From contig SLLF01000286.1 of the NCBI GenBank assembly GCA_007134175.1, forward strand, positions 1 through 11,674: 11,674 bases of DNA. The letters are read 5' to 3'. This document shows positions 1 through 6,707 of the stretch, one piece after another. Position 1 is the first letter of the stretch, and each line of letters opens with the position of its first letter. Under the pieces are notes generated by a model. It saw nothing but the letters and a program-made list of their open reading frames with translations. It searched no databases and had not been told where the DNA came from. Source of the stretch: Kiritimatiellia bacterium. Its GTDB lineage: Bacteria > Verrucomicrobiota > Kiritimatiellia > SLAD01. Position numbers and translations under genes: made by a program.

Positions 1-2
1 CC

Positions 3-863
3 ACCTTGCAAACCGGCGTGGACCAGAACGAAGTGCCGGTGATCGTGCGCCTCCCGCGCGCCACCCGTTCCGACCTCGCCCCGCTGGAACAAGTGGCGGT
101 GAAAGGCCAATACGGCGACTTGGTCCCGATTGGCGAGCTCGGCCATTTCGAGGAAACGGTTTATGACCAGACCATCTTCCGCAAGAACCTTGAACGGGTG
201 GTCTACGTGCAATCCGAAATGGCCGGTCGCGGCCCGGCCTACGCCGTACTGGCGTTGCAGCGCCATTTCCGGAAGAACCCGCTGCCGCCCGGCATCCGGG
301 TGAACTGGACCGGTGAAGGGGAGTGGAAGATCACGGTCGACGTCTTTCGCGATCTCGGCATAGCCTTCGGCGTGGCGTTGCTGGGGATCTTTGTGCTGCT
401 CGTCTACCAGACGGCCTCCTACCTCATTCCCGTCGTTATCATGCTTTCGATCCCGCTGACCATGATCGGCATCATGCCGGGCTTCTGGCTGCTCAACGTG
501 CTGGTCAACCGACCTGTCGGCGGCTACGACAATCCCGTCTACTTCACCGCAACCGCCATGATCGGGATGATCGCATTGAGCGGCATTGTGGTGCGCAACG
601 CCCTGGTCCTGATTGAGTTCATCCGCAATGGTGTGGATCGGGGCGTCCCGTTGCGCGACGCCATCCTCGAGGCCGGCGCGGTACGTATGCGCCCGATTCT
701 ACTCACCGCCGGCACCACCCTGCTGGGAGCCTGGCCCATCACGCTCGACCCGATCTTCAGCGGACTGGCTTGGTCGATCATTTTCGGCCTGTTCGTCTCC
801 ACCGCCTTCACGCTGGTGGTGGTACCAGTGGTCTTTAATTTGGTGCAAAAGGAGGGCCGCTGA
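3..863 (+). CDS. RND efflux transporter permease, C-terminal part (5' truncated by window)
   Basis: This is the last third of an inner-membrane, proton-driven RND pump that would work with a periplasmic adaptor and an outer-membrane channel. The reading frame is open to the left edge, so the gene begins outside the window. Residues are counted from the codon at position 6. Residues 1-110 are the end of the second periplasmic loop. Five hydrophobic segments follow (about 117-137, 139-165, 180-205, 228-246, 253-280), as expected for TM8-TM12. The stretch SGIVVRNALVLIEFI in the third of these and RMRPILLTAGTTLLG before the fourth are typical RND signatures. The protein ends shortly after TM12, so the C-terminus is intact. 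The substrate cannot be read from this part. The gene lies 34 bases upstream of the YeeE/YedE pair on the same strand, so co-transcription is likely. Confidence 0.93.
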   Translation, partial: TLQTGVDQNEVPVIVRLPRATRSDLAPLEQVAVKGQYGDLVPIGELGHFEETVYDQTIFRKNLERVVYVQSEMAGRGPAYAVLALQRHFRKNPLPPGIRVNWTGEGEWKITVDVFRDLGIAFGVALLGIFVLLVYQTASYLIPVVIMLSIPLTMIGIMPGFWLLNVLVNRPVGGYDNPVYFTATAMIGMIALSGIVVRNALVLIEFIRNGVDRGVPLRDAILEAGAVRMRPILLTAGTTLLGAWPITLDPIFSGLAWSIIFGLFVSTAFTLVVVPVVFNLVQKEGR

Positions 864-897
864 GGAGTGATGATAACCAAACAGAAAGGAGTAAGAG

Positions 898-1419
898 ATG
901 AGCACAACCAATGATGGGGGTTGGAACCCCTATGTGGCCGGCGCGCTGGTGGGCGTGCTGGCGATTCTGTCGGTGGGCTTGACCGGCCAGTTTCTGGGCG
1001 CGTCCACCACCTTTGTCCGCATGGCAGCGGCCATTACGCAGTGGATTGCCCCGGCCCAGGCCGAGGCCAACGAGTACTTTCAACGCGTCGGCCCGCGCCT
1101 CGACTGGCAGGGCATGGTGTTGATCGGCATTCTGCTGGGCGCGGCGCTGGCAGCCTGGCACGACCGATCCTTCAAAGTCGAAGCGGTGCCGCCGATGTGG
1201 GCGGAGCGGTTTGGCACCAACCTGTGGCGGCGCGGGGCGGTGGCGTTCGTGGGCGGCATCTTCGCGATGTTCGGGGCTCGGCTGGCGGACGGTTGTCCCA
1301 GCGGGCACGGGCTGAGCGGGCTGATGCAGCTTTCAGTCAGCGGTTTCATTTCGCTGGCCGGTTTTTTTGCCGGCGGCTTGGTCGTGGCGAATCTAGTGTA
1401 CAGGAGGAAAACACAATGA
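898..1419 (+). CDS. YeeE/YedE family sulfur transporter, first half
   Basis: A 173-residue inner-membrane protein of the YeeE/YedE family, whose studied members import thiosulfate or related sulfur species. Hydrophobic segments lie at about 12-34, 71-87, 113-128 and 145-168. The family hallmark DGCPSGHGLSG sits at about 131-141 with Cys133, the type of cysteine that contacts the sulfur substrate in structurally studied YeeE. Classic YeeE is about twice this length, so this is the N-terminal half of a split transporter, as in PmpA/PmpB-like pairs. The ATG at 898 follows a good AAAGGAG ribosome site (885-891). Its stop overlaps the start of the next gene (ATGA), which implies translational coupling and one complex. 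The substrate is inferred from the family only. Confidence 0.88.
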   Translation: MSTTNDGGWNPYVAGALVGVLAILSVGLTGQFLGASTTFVRMAAAITQWIAPAQAEANEYFQRVGPRLDWQGMVLIGILLGAALAAWHDRSFKVEAVPPMWAERFGTNLWRRGAVAFVGGIFAMFGARLADGCPSGHGLSGLMQLSVSGFISLAGFFAGGLVVANLVYRRKTQ

Positions 1420-1940
1420 ATCTACTGTGGGGATTATTGACCGGTATCGTATTTGGTTTTCTGCTGCAGAAGGGCCGGGTGCTGCGTTACGAAAAGCAGC
1501 TTGGTGCCCTGCGCTTGCAGGATATGACCATCATTAAATTCATGATGTCGGGCATTCTGGTCGGCATGGTGGGCATCTACGCCTTGAACGCATTCGGGCA
1601 GGATGCCTTGAACCTGAAAGCGACGATACTCGGGGCGAATGTGATTGGTGGCCTGCTGTTCGGCATCGGCTGGGGCCTCTATGGGCTCTGTCCCGGCACC
1701 GCGATCGGCGCTTTGGGCGAAGGCCGTTGGCACGCACTCTTCGGGATCGTCGGCATGTGGGTTGGCGCAGCACTCTTTGCCGCGCTTTACCCTTGGCTCA
1801 CGGAAACCGTCATGACATGGGGCGACTTCGGCAAGATCACGCTGCCCGGCATCCTTGGGATTAGCCCGTGGATTGTTATCGTCGTCATGCTCGTGGCCGT
1901 GGTGGCCCTGTTTCGCTGGTTCGAAAAAATCAAAATATAG
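1416..1940 (+). CDS. YeeE/YedE family sulfur transporter, second half (DUF6691-like)
   Basis: A 174-residue inner-membrane protein, partner of the preceding gene. The hallmark GWGLYGLCPGTAIGALGEG spans about 85-103 with Cys92, matching the cysteine of the C-terminal half of YeeE proteins. Hydrophobic segments lie at about 3-18, 42-60, 70-92, 105-125 and 150-168. The same frame is open upstream to 921, but that extension only shadows the first half-gene. The start is placed at the ATG at 1416 because AGGAGG (1402-1407) precedes it at a good distance and it overlaps the upstream stop by 4 bases. The N-terminal region has no cysteine, although some single-chain YeeE proteins carry one there. It probably forms the transport path together with the first half. 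Nothing shows dedicated regulation. Confidence 0.88.
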   Translation: MNLLWGLLTGIVFGFLLQKGRVLRYEKQLGALRLQDMTIIKFMMSGILVGMVGIYALNAFGQDALNLKATILGANVIGGLLFGIGWGLYGLCPGTAIGALGEGRWHALFGIVGMWVGAALFAALYPWLTETVMTWGDFGKITLPGILGISPWIVIVVMLVAVVALFRWFEKIKI

Positions 1941-2224
1941 GAAAGGCCGCCAATAATAACAGTTAATATTCAGGCTAATACTGTCGAAATAACAGGCCCG
2001 CTCCCTCGCTTCTGGAGTTACTGCAACACGTCGCTCCGCCACGCACCGCCGATTAAGCTTCCGGCAGCGGTCGAGTCCGAATATGGACGACCAACCATTG
2101 TCAGGTGTCACCTGCTACTAAAACTTAAAATTCGGGGCACCGATAAATAACGTACTGATCGTTGCATGAGGATAGCGCATAGTCCCATGCACATATTCAA
2201 TTCCGTACAGCGAGGAGAACAACG
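1941..2224. other. Intergenic gap between sulfur-transport genes and the SDR/dehydratase unit
   Basis: There is no recognisable protein or RNA gene here. The first 50 bases after the stop are AT-rich, with a weak ACAGT/ACTGT inverted pair but no convincing terminator. The middle (about 1975-2100) is GC-richer and can be read without stops in more than one frame, but it gives arginine- and serine-rich peptides with no known motif. It may be a degraded fragment or a dispersed non-coding repeat. The end holds a dyad at 2102-2114 and the ribosome site of the next gene, GAGGAG at 2212-2217. I found no clear -35/-10 pair. Confidence 0.5.
2102..2114. promoter_or_regulatory. Possible operator: perfect 13-base dyad
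   Basis: CAGGTGTCACCTG is a perfect dyad with 6-base arms around a central T. It lies about 110 bases before the start of the dehydrogenase gene. With a one-base centre it cannot form a useful hairpin, so a protein-binding site is the more natural reading. No regulator gene is adjacent, and a chance occurrence is not excluded. Confidence 0.25.
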
Positions 2225-3010
2225 GTGAAAAACTTTGATGGATCAATTGTGCTTGTGACCGGCAGCGTCCGTAACACGGGATTCGAAATTGCCCGGGCGT
2301 TTCTGCAAAACGGCGCAACGGTTTATATTAACGGACGGTCAACGGACAGTGTTCAGAGTGCCATTAAACGACTACATGACACAGTTGGAACGTCAATAAG
2401 CAATGTCCGTGAAGCGGTATGTGATGTAAGCGTATTCAGTCAGGTAGAAAGTCTTTTCCAGAAAATCAGAAGCGAATCCGGAAGACTTGATGTTCTTGTC
2501 AATAATGCAGTCGTGCAGGGCAATGCCCGACCGATTCATGAGATAGATATCGAGGAATTTGAACAGACCATCCGAACCAATCTGCATGGCTATTTTCACT
2601 GCGCCAGAGAAGCAGCAAGAATCATGATCGATAATGGAGGTGGCTGTATCGTTAATATAAGCAGCAATACTTCACAACGGGCTATACGCAACCGGAGTGC
2701 CTATGTTATGACCAAGGGAGGAATAGATGCATTTACCCGTGCCATGGCCGTTGATCTTGGGCATTACGGCATTCGGATTAATACCGTTGCGCCAGGTTAT
2801 ATCCATACCGACAGATGGAATTCGATTGAACCTGGACTTGCTGAACGACGACGGAAAAACGTGCCCCTGGGGAAAGAGGCGATGGGATACGAAGTGGCAC
2901 AAGCCGTATTGTTCATGGCGTCTCCTGAAGCAGGAAATATATCTGGATCGCGATTAGTTGTTGACGGGGGGTGTAGCGCACAGCACATGCCCGTAGAGTG
3001 CGATTGCTGA
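2225..3010 (+). CDS. SDR family NAD(P)-dependent oxidoreductase
   Basis: A 261-residue classical short-chain dehydrogenase/reductase, cytosolic, with the usual length. The Rossmann motif TGSVRNTG is at 12-19, Asp67 is in the CDV adenine-binding position and NNA is at 93-95. The catalytic tetrad is Asn119, Ser147, Tyr160 and Lys164 (YVMTK), with the normal Ser-to-Tyr spacing. VAPGYIHT (188-195) and VVDGG (245-249) complete the fold. Arg38 after the second strand hints at NADP(H) preference, which is an inference. The start is GTG at 2225, chosen for GAGGAG at 2212-2217. The C-terminus has an unusual cysteine-containing tail, VECDC. The substrate cannot be read from the sequence. The next gene, 13 bases downstream, is a sugar-acid dehydratase, so a sugar, sugar acid or keto-deoxy acid is likely. 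The coding sequence is AT-richer than its flanks. Confidence 0.92.
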   Translation: MKNFDGSIVLVTGSVRNTGFEIARAFLQNGATVYINGRSTDSVQSAIKRLHDTVGTSISNVREAVCDVSVFSQVESLFQKIRSESGRLDVLVNNAVVQGNARPIHEIDIEEFEQTIRTNLHGYFHCAREAARIMIDNGGGCIVNISSNTSQRAIRNRSAYVMTKGGIDAFTRAMAVDLGHYGIRINTVAPGYIHTDRWNSIEPGLAERRRKNVPLGKEAMGYEVAQAVLFMASPEAGNISGSRLVVDGGCSAQHMPVECDC

Positions 3011-3023
3011 GGGGATAAAGAAC

Positions 3024-4187
3024 ATGAAAGTGACGGATATTAGAACGTTCATCTGTCATTGCTACAGAACAAACTGGGTCTTCTGCCGGGTTGAGACCGA
3101 CGAAGGGGTTCATGGAGTTGGTGAGGGGACTCTTGAGTATCGGGAGTTAACCCTGGAACAGGCGATAGCCGAACTGAAACGTTATCTTGTTGGAAAAAAC
3201 CCGCACGACATTGAAGCATTCTGGCATGATTCGTATCGGGATGCATATTGGCGAGGCGGACCGGTATTGATGAGCGCTTTATCGGCTGTCGAGATGGCAC
3301 TTTGGGATATCAAGGGCAAGTCACTCGGTGTGCCCGTGTACCAGTTGCTTGGCGGAAAGGTGCGCGACAACATTCCTTGCTATGCAAACGGGTGGTTTTC
3401 TCCGGCGAAATCCCCTGACGAATTCGCCGTCAAGGCTCGTGAAGCGGTAGACAAGGGATTTAACGGGCTGAAGTGGGATCCTTTCGGTTCGTCTTGGCTC
3501 ACAATCAGCAAGCGCGAATTACGCAATGCGCTTCGTTGTGTAGAGGCTGTCGTTGCCGAGGTAGGGAAAGATGTGGAAATTCTAATTGAGGGACATGGAC
3601 GATTCAATGTTCCTGCCGCAATCCGCATTGCGCATGCACTTGAGGATTTTGATATACTCTGGTTTGAGGAGCCCTTGCCACCGGATAACCTGCCGGGTCT
3701 TGCCGAGGTCAAACGACAGGTCAGGGTGCCAATCGCTGCCGGAGAGCGCCTTTACAATCGATACGACTATCGTGATTTTTTCCGGCTCGGCTGCGCTGAT
3801 TTTGTTCAGCCTGACGTTTCGCATGCCGGAGGAATAATGGAACTTCGCAAAATCGCCGCAATGGCTGAATGCCACCACATTCCCCTATGCCCGCATAATC
3901 CTTCGGGGCCCGTCGCGAATGCAGCAACGCTCCAACTCGCTGCATGCACCCCGAACTTTCTTTTCATGGAAACCATGACAACGGATGTGCCTTGGCGAAG
4001 TGAAATTGCGCACGAACACGTAAGATTCAAGAATGGATGTATGTCCATTCCGGAACTCCCCGGTCTCGGCGTGGACTTGAATGAGGACAACATTCATGAT
4101 CACCCTTACGTTGCCCGGGACCTGCGCCACTACCAGGGAAACCTAACCGATATTCGTCCTCCGGATGCGTGCGGGTATTTGGGATAG
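3024..4187 (+). CDS. Enolase-superfamily sugar-acid dehydratase (mandelate racemase group, DgoD-like)
   Basis: A 387-residue cytosolic enzyme of the mandelate racemase/muconate lactonizing group, probably removing water from an aldonate to give a 2-keto-3-deoxy acid. The capping domain covers about 1-115 and the barrel follows. Active-site candidates are Glu189 and His191 (IEGHGRF), Glu215 (WFEEP), Glu241 (AGERLY), Asp264 (QPDVSH), His291 (CPHNPSGP) and Glu316. From memory, these align with E. coli D-galactonate dehydratase (Asp183, His185, Glu209, Glu235, Asp258, His285, Glu310) at a constant offset of 6. The first metal ligand is therefore Glu, where DgoD has Asp. The two histidines support a dehydratase rather than a Lys-Lys racemase. 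The exact substrate is uncertain: galactonate, gluconate, fuconate and others are possible. The ATG at 3024 has GAGGGG at 3009-3014. It pairs with the SDR gene as a likely two-gene operon. Confidence 0.88.
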   Translation: MKVTDIRTFICHCYRTNWVFCRVETDEGVHGVGEGTLEYRELTLEQAIAELKRYLVGKNPHDIEAFWHDSYRDAYWRGGPVLMSALSAVEMALWDIKGKSLGVPVYQLLGGKVRDNIPCYANGWFSPAKSPDEFAVKAREAVDKGFNGLKWDPFGSSWLTISKRELRNALRCVEAVVAEVGKDVEILIEGHGRFNVPAAIRIAHALEDFDILWFEEPLPPDNLPGLAEVKRQVRVPIAAGERLYNRYDYRDFFRLGCADFVQPDVSHAGGIMELRKIAAMAECHHIPLCPHNPSGPVANAATLQLAACTPNFLFMETMTTDVPWRSEIAHEHVRFKNGCMSIPELPGLGVDLNEDNIHDHPYVARDLRHYQGNLTDIRPPDACGYLG

Positions 4188-4272
4188 CGTTTATACTTCG
4201 AAGTGATATGAAATCGCTTTTCAGGAACGCCCGTCTACCGGAACCGGTTTAAATGAGCACGTTGGGGCGCAT

Positions 4273-4866
4273 TTAGTCCTTATCGAGCTTAGGCGCGATC
4301 ACGAACCGGGAATAGGTGGTGTGCGGATTGCTGCGAAAGTAGCCTTGGTGATACTCTTCCGCTGGATAGAATGCCGGCGTGGCTTCGATCTGCGTGACGA
4401 CCGGCCGGGAATAAGTCCGGGATGCTTCCAGCCGATCCCGGGACGCTTCCGCCGCTATGCGCTGGGCGTCGTTGTGATAAAATATTACAGACCTGTACTG
4501 CGTCCCGACATCGGCCCCCTGCCGGTTAAGTTGAGTGGGGTCGTGCGCTTGCCAGAACCGGTCGAGCAGCTCGTCATAGCTGACCTGCCCGGGATCGAAG
4601 GTGATCTGAACCACTTCTGCATGGCCGGTCTGCCCACTGCTGACCGCTTCATAAGTTGGATTAGATACCGTCCCGCCGGCATACCCCGATACGACCTGGC
4701 GTACCCCGGGCACCCGTTCAAATAGCGCCTCGACACACCAGAAACAGCCTCCACCAAAAGTTGCCAATGCTGCTTGTCCCGTTTTCGTTTCCATGGTCCC
4801 CTCCTCGGCCGGTAACGAACCGGCCAGCAAAATTACGATTATCGTTAACCAGCGTGCTAACCTCAT
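4273..4866 (-). CDS. msrA: Peptide-methionine (S)-S-oxide reductase MsrA, probable exported form
   Basis: It reduces methionine-S-sulfoxide in damaged proteins. With the start at 4866 it has 197 residues. Residues 1-22 look like a signal peptide: MRLARW, then the hydrophobic LTIIVILLAGSL, then PAEE with likely cleavage after Ala20. The catalytic motif GCFWC is at 40-44 (nucleophile Cys41, probable resolving Cys44), and GHAE, VGTQYRS and EYHQGY follow as in all MsrA. The extra C-terminal cysteines of E. coli MsrA are absent. A second start, ATG at 4794, would give a 173-residue cytosolic protein and has a much better ribosome site, so the start is uncertain. The open frame further upstream to 5148 runs through a palindromic repeat and antisense to sufU, and is not coding. 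It is the last gene on this strand, 151 bases after sufU, and converges with the dehydratase gene. Confidence 0.93.
   Translation of the reverse strand: MRLARWLTIIVILLAGSLPAEEGTMETKTGQAALATFGGGCFWCVEALFERVPGVRQVVSGYAGGTVSNPTYEAVSSGQTGHAEVVQITFDPGQVSYDELLDRFWQAHDPTQLNRQGADVGTQYRSVIFYHNDAQRIAAEASRDRLEASRTYSRPVVTQIEATPAFYPAEEYHQGYFRSNPHTTYSRFVIAPKLDKD
4800..4805 (-). promoter_or_regulatory. Strong ribosome binding site inside msrA, before the second start
   Basis: On the minus strand this reads AGGAGG within GAGGAGGGG, 5 bases before the ATG at 4794. The upstream ATG at 4866 has only AGGG two bases away. This site is the main argument that translation may begin at 4794, alone or in addition to 4866. 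The same bases encode Glu-Glu-Gly just after the predicted signal peptide. Confidence 0.6.
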
Positions 4867-4879
4867 CGCCCTGCATCTA

Positions 4880-4950
4880 CCGAGCTGGCGCTCGGTGTTC
4901 CCAGGGATGGTGGTTGGCCTGCTTCCTGGGCTCCCCGAGCGCCAGCTCGG
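4880..4950. repeat. REP-like double palindrome between sufU and msrA
   Basis: CCGAGCTGGCGCTCGG (4880-4895) and its exact reverse complement CCGAGCGCCAGCTCGG (4935-4950) flank a 39-base spacer. The spacer contains a second nested pair, CCCAGG (4900-4905) and CCTGGG (4925-4930). Each 16-base arm is itself a small hairpin, CCGAGC and GCTCGG around 4 bases. Paired hairpins in opposite orientation between genes are typical of REP/BIME-type dispersed repeats. There is no following T run, so an intrinsic terminator is less likely, though the structure could shield or end the suf transcript. Family membership needs a genome search. Confidence 0.65.
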
Positions 4951-5017
4951 GTCTTTCCGCCAGCGGACAGCCGAGGATCGATCCCCATCGTTTCCTGGCC
5001 ATGCTGGCAGGTCTTCA

Positions 5018-5449
5018 CTATTCGACCTGCCGTTCCAGTGCCTTTTGCAGCGCGTGCCAAGCCAAGGTGGCGCATTTGACGCGCAAAGGGAATTTACACA
5101 CCCCCTGCAAGGCGAGCCATTCGTCCGGCCAGCTGGGATCGAATTCACGCTCGCCGCGCATGGCGGCGACGAAATCGCGTACCGCCACGCCGACCTCCTC
5201 CACGGTCCGGCCCGTCAGCGTTTCACACATCATGGAGGCGGATGCCTGACTGATGGCGCAGCCTTTGCCGTCGTGTCGAATCGTAGCGACCCGCCCGGCA
5301 TCACACTCAACCGCCAATCGCAGTTGGTCGCCGCAGAGCGGATTGTCGGCTTCCACGCTGACCTCCTCATCCGTCAGTGCCTGCCTATGGCGTGGCTGCT
5401 TGTAGTGGTCGAGGATCAGGTCTTGATAAAGCTGTTCGAGATCATCCAT
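5018..5449 (-). CDS. sufU: SufU-type iron-sulfur assembly sulfurtransferase/scaffold
   Basis: A 143-residue cytosolic protein of the IscU/SufU family. It probably takes persulfide sulfur from SufS and passes it to the SufBCD scaffold. The ligands are Cys39 and Asp41 (NPLCGD), Cys64 (GKGCAISQAS) and Cys126 (VKCATLAWHAL). The 62-residue distance between the last two is about 19 longer than in IscU, and the IscU LPPVK motif is absent. Both features mark the SufU type, where the three cysteines and Asp bind zinc. The ATG at 5449 is preferred over an in-frame TTG at 5455. It overlaps the end of sufS by 8 bases without a clear ribosome site, so translation is probably coupled. No sufE is seen in the window, so SufU is the likely SufS partner. 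Confidence 0.92.
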   Translation of the reverse strand: MDDLEQLYQDLILDHYKQPRHRQALTDEEVSVEADNPLCGDQLRLAVECDAGRVATIRHDGKGCAISQASASMMCETLTGRTVEEVGVAVRDFVAAMRGEREFDPSWPDEWLALQGVCKFPLRVKCATLAWHALQKALERQVE

Positions 5450-6704
5450 GACCAAAGAACTTTTGTGCCCGTCGAATGGAAGCCGCCAAGGCGTCTATTT
5501 CCGCCGTGGTGTTGTAGTAGGATAAACTCGCCCGGCTGACGGCCGGCACGCCTAGCCGCCGCATCAGCGGCTGTGCACAGAGATGGCCGGCCCGGATGGC
5601 AATCCCGTGCTGATCGACATATTGCGATAAATCATGCGGATGCAGACCCTCCACGGCAAACGATACCGCCCCACCCCGTTCCGGCGCGGATCCGAAGATA
5701 CGAACGCCGGGCAACGCAGCTAACGTATCGAGCGCGTAGGTCGTCAATGCCTGCTCGTAGGTGTGTACCGCTTCCATACCCAGCCCTTCCAGGTACTCCA
5801 GGGCTGCGCCCAGCGCGATGACATCGGCGATATTGGGCGTGCCTGCCTCGAATTTGTAAGGCGGCTCGGCCCAGGTGGCATCGTCATCATGCACCCGCTC
5901 GATCATCTCGCCGCCGCCCATGAACGGCTCCATTTCCGCCAGTCGCTCGCGCCGGATCCAGCAGACGCCCGCCCCGGTAGGACCGCCGCATTTATGTCCC
6001 GAAAAGGCAAAGAAATCGACATCCAGCGCTGCTACGTTAACCGGCAAATAGGGGACGCTTTGCGCACCATCGACCACCACACACGCCCCGATTTGATGGG
6101 CTTCGTGCGCCATAGCGGCAACGGGATTGAGTGTACCCAGCACATTGGAGACGTGCGTCATGGCGACCAAGCGCGTACGCTCGTTGAGCACCTCTCGGTA
6201 CTGTTCCAGATCCAGCGTCCCGTCGGGCAGCAGTTCCACCCAACGCAAGCGTGCACCGCGCTCACGGCAGCAAAGTTGCCAAGGAATGATATTGCTGTGA
6301 TGTTCCATCCCGGTGACGATGATCTCGTCACCCGCTTGCAGCCGCGCCGCGCCCCAGGCACGCGCCACCAGATTAATACTCTCCGTCGTGCCGCGGGTGA
6401 AGACAACCGTACCGCTATCGCCGGCTCCGATAAAATCCGCTACCTTTTTCCGCACCGCTTCATAGCGCGCAGTGGCTTGTTCCCCGAGATAATGCAGGGC
6501 GCGATGAACGTTAGCGTTGTACTGCGTGTAGTAGGTGGTCAAGGCATCGATCACCAGCTGCGGCTTCTGGGAGGTCGCGGCATTGTCGAGATAGATCAGC
6601 GGGCGCTCGTCATGCACTTTCTGCTGCAAGATCGGGAAGTCCGCCCGGATGCGCTGCACATCCAATGCCGGTCCACCGGTGGATTTGTTGGGGGTCGCCG
6701 CCAT
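5442..6704 (-). CDS. sufS: SufS family cysteine desulfurase
   Basis: A 420-residue PLP enzyme that converts L-cysteine to alanine and holds the sulfur as an enzyme persulfide. PLP contacts are His135 (MEHHSN), Asp212 and Gln215 (VDGAQS) and the Schiff-base Lys238 (SGHK). The catalytic cysteine is Cys376 in RAGHLCAQPLM, the short-loop arrangement of group II (SufS/CsdA) enzymes, which need an activating partner. The family often has His-His-Cys here, while this protein has His-Leu-Cys. Length is normal. The ATG at 6704 lies 3 bases after the Rieske gene. Its end overlaps sufU, which fits a SufS-SufU pair working together. Confidence 0.96.
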   Translation of the reverse strand: MAATPNKSTGGPALDVQRIRADFPILQQKVHDERPLIYLDNAATSQKPQLVIDALTTYYTQYNANVHRALHYLGEQATARYEAVRKKVADFIGAGDSGTVVFTRGTTESINLVARAWGAARLQAGDEIIVTGMEHHSNIIPWQLCCRERGARLRWVELLPDGTLDLEQYREVLNERTRLVAMTHVSNVLGTLNPVAAMAHEAHQIGACVVVDGAQSVPYLPVNVAALDVDFFAFSGHKCGGPTGAGVCWIRRERLAEMEPFMGGGEMIERVHDDDATWAEPPYKFEAGTPNIADVIALGAALEYLEGLGMEAVHTYEQALTTYALDTLAALPGVRIFGSAPERGGAVSFAVEGLHPHDLSQYVDQHGIAIRAGHLCAQPLMRRLGVPAVSRASLSYYNTTAEIDALAASIRRAQKFFGHG

Positions 6705-6707
6705 GGC

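Noticed and set aside
870..914. 14-residue open frame before the first YeeE/YedE gene, possible leader peptide
   Set aside because: The GAGGAG before it is too close to the ATG, and the frame overlaps the true start without regulatory codons or a hairpin.
921..1415. In-frame extension of the second YeeE/YedE half to give a 339-residue protein
   Set aside because: The extension only overlaps the first half in another frame. The ATG at 1416 has a strong ribosome site and coupled overlap.
1434..2111. 225-residue open frame on the minus strand across the second YeeE/YedE gene and the gap
   Set aside because: Most of it is antisense to a clear gene and the rest shows no recognisable motif.
4188..4272. 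Terminator between the converging dehydratase and msrA genes
   Set aside because: Only short palindromes are present (ACTTCGAAGT and AACCGGTT), without a GC-rich stem followed by a T run on either strand.
4867..5148. N-terminal extension of msrA by 94 residues
   Set aside because: It runs through the palindromic repeat and into sufU, has no MsrA similarity, and better starts exist at 4866 and 4794.
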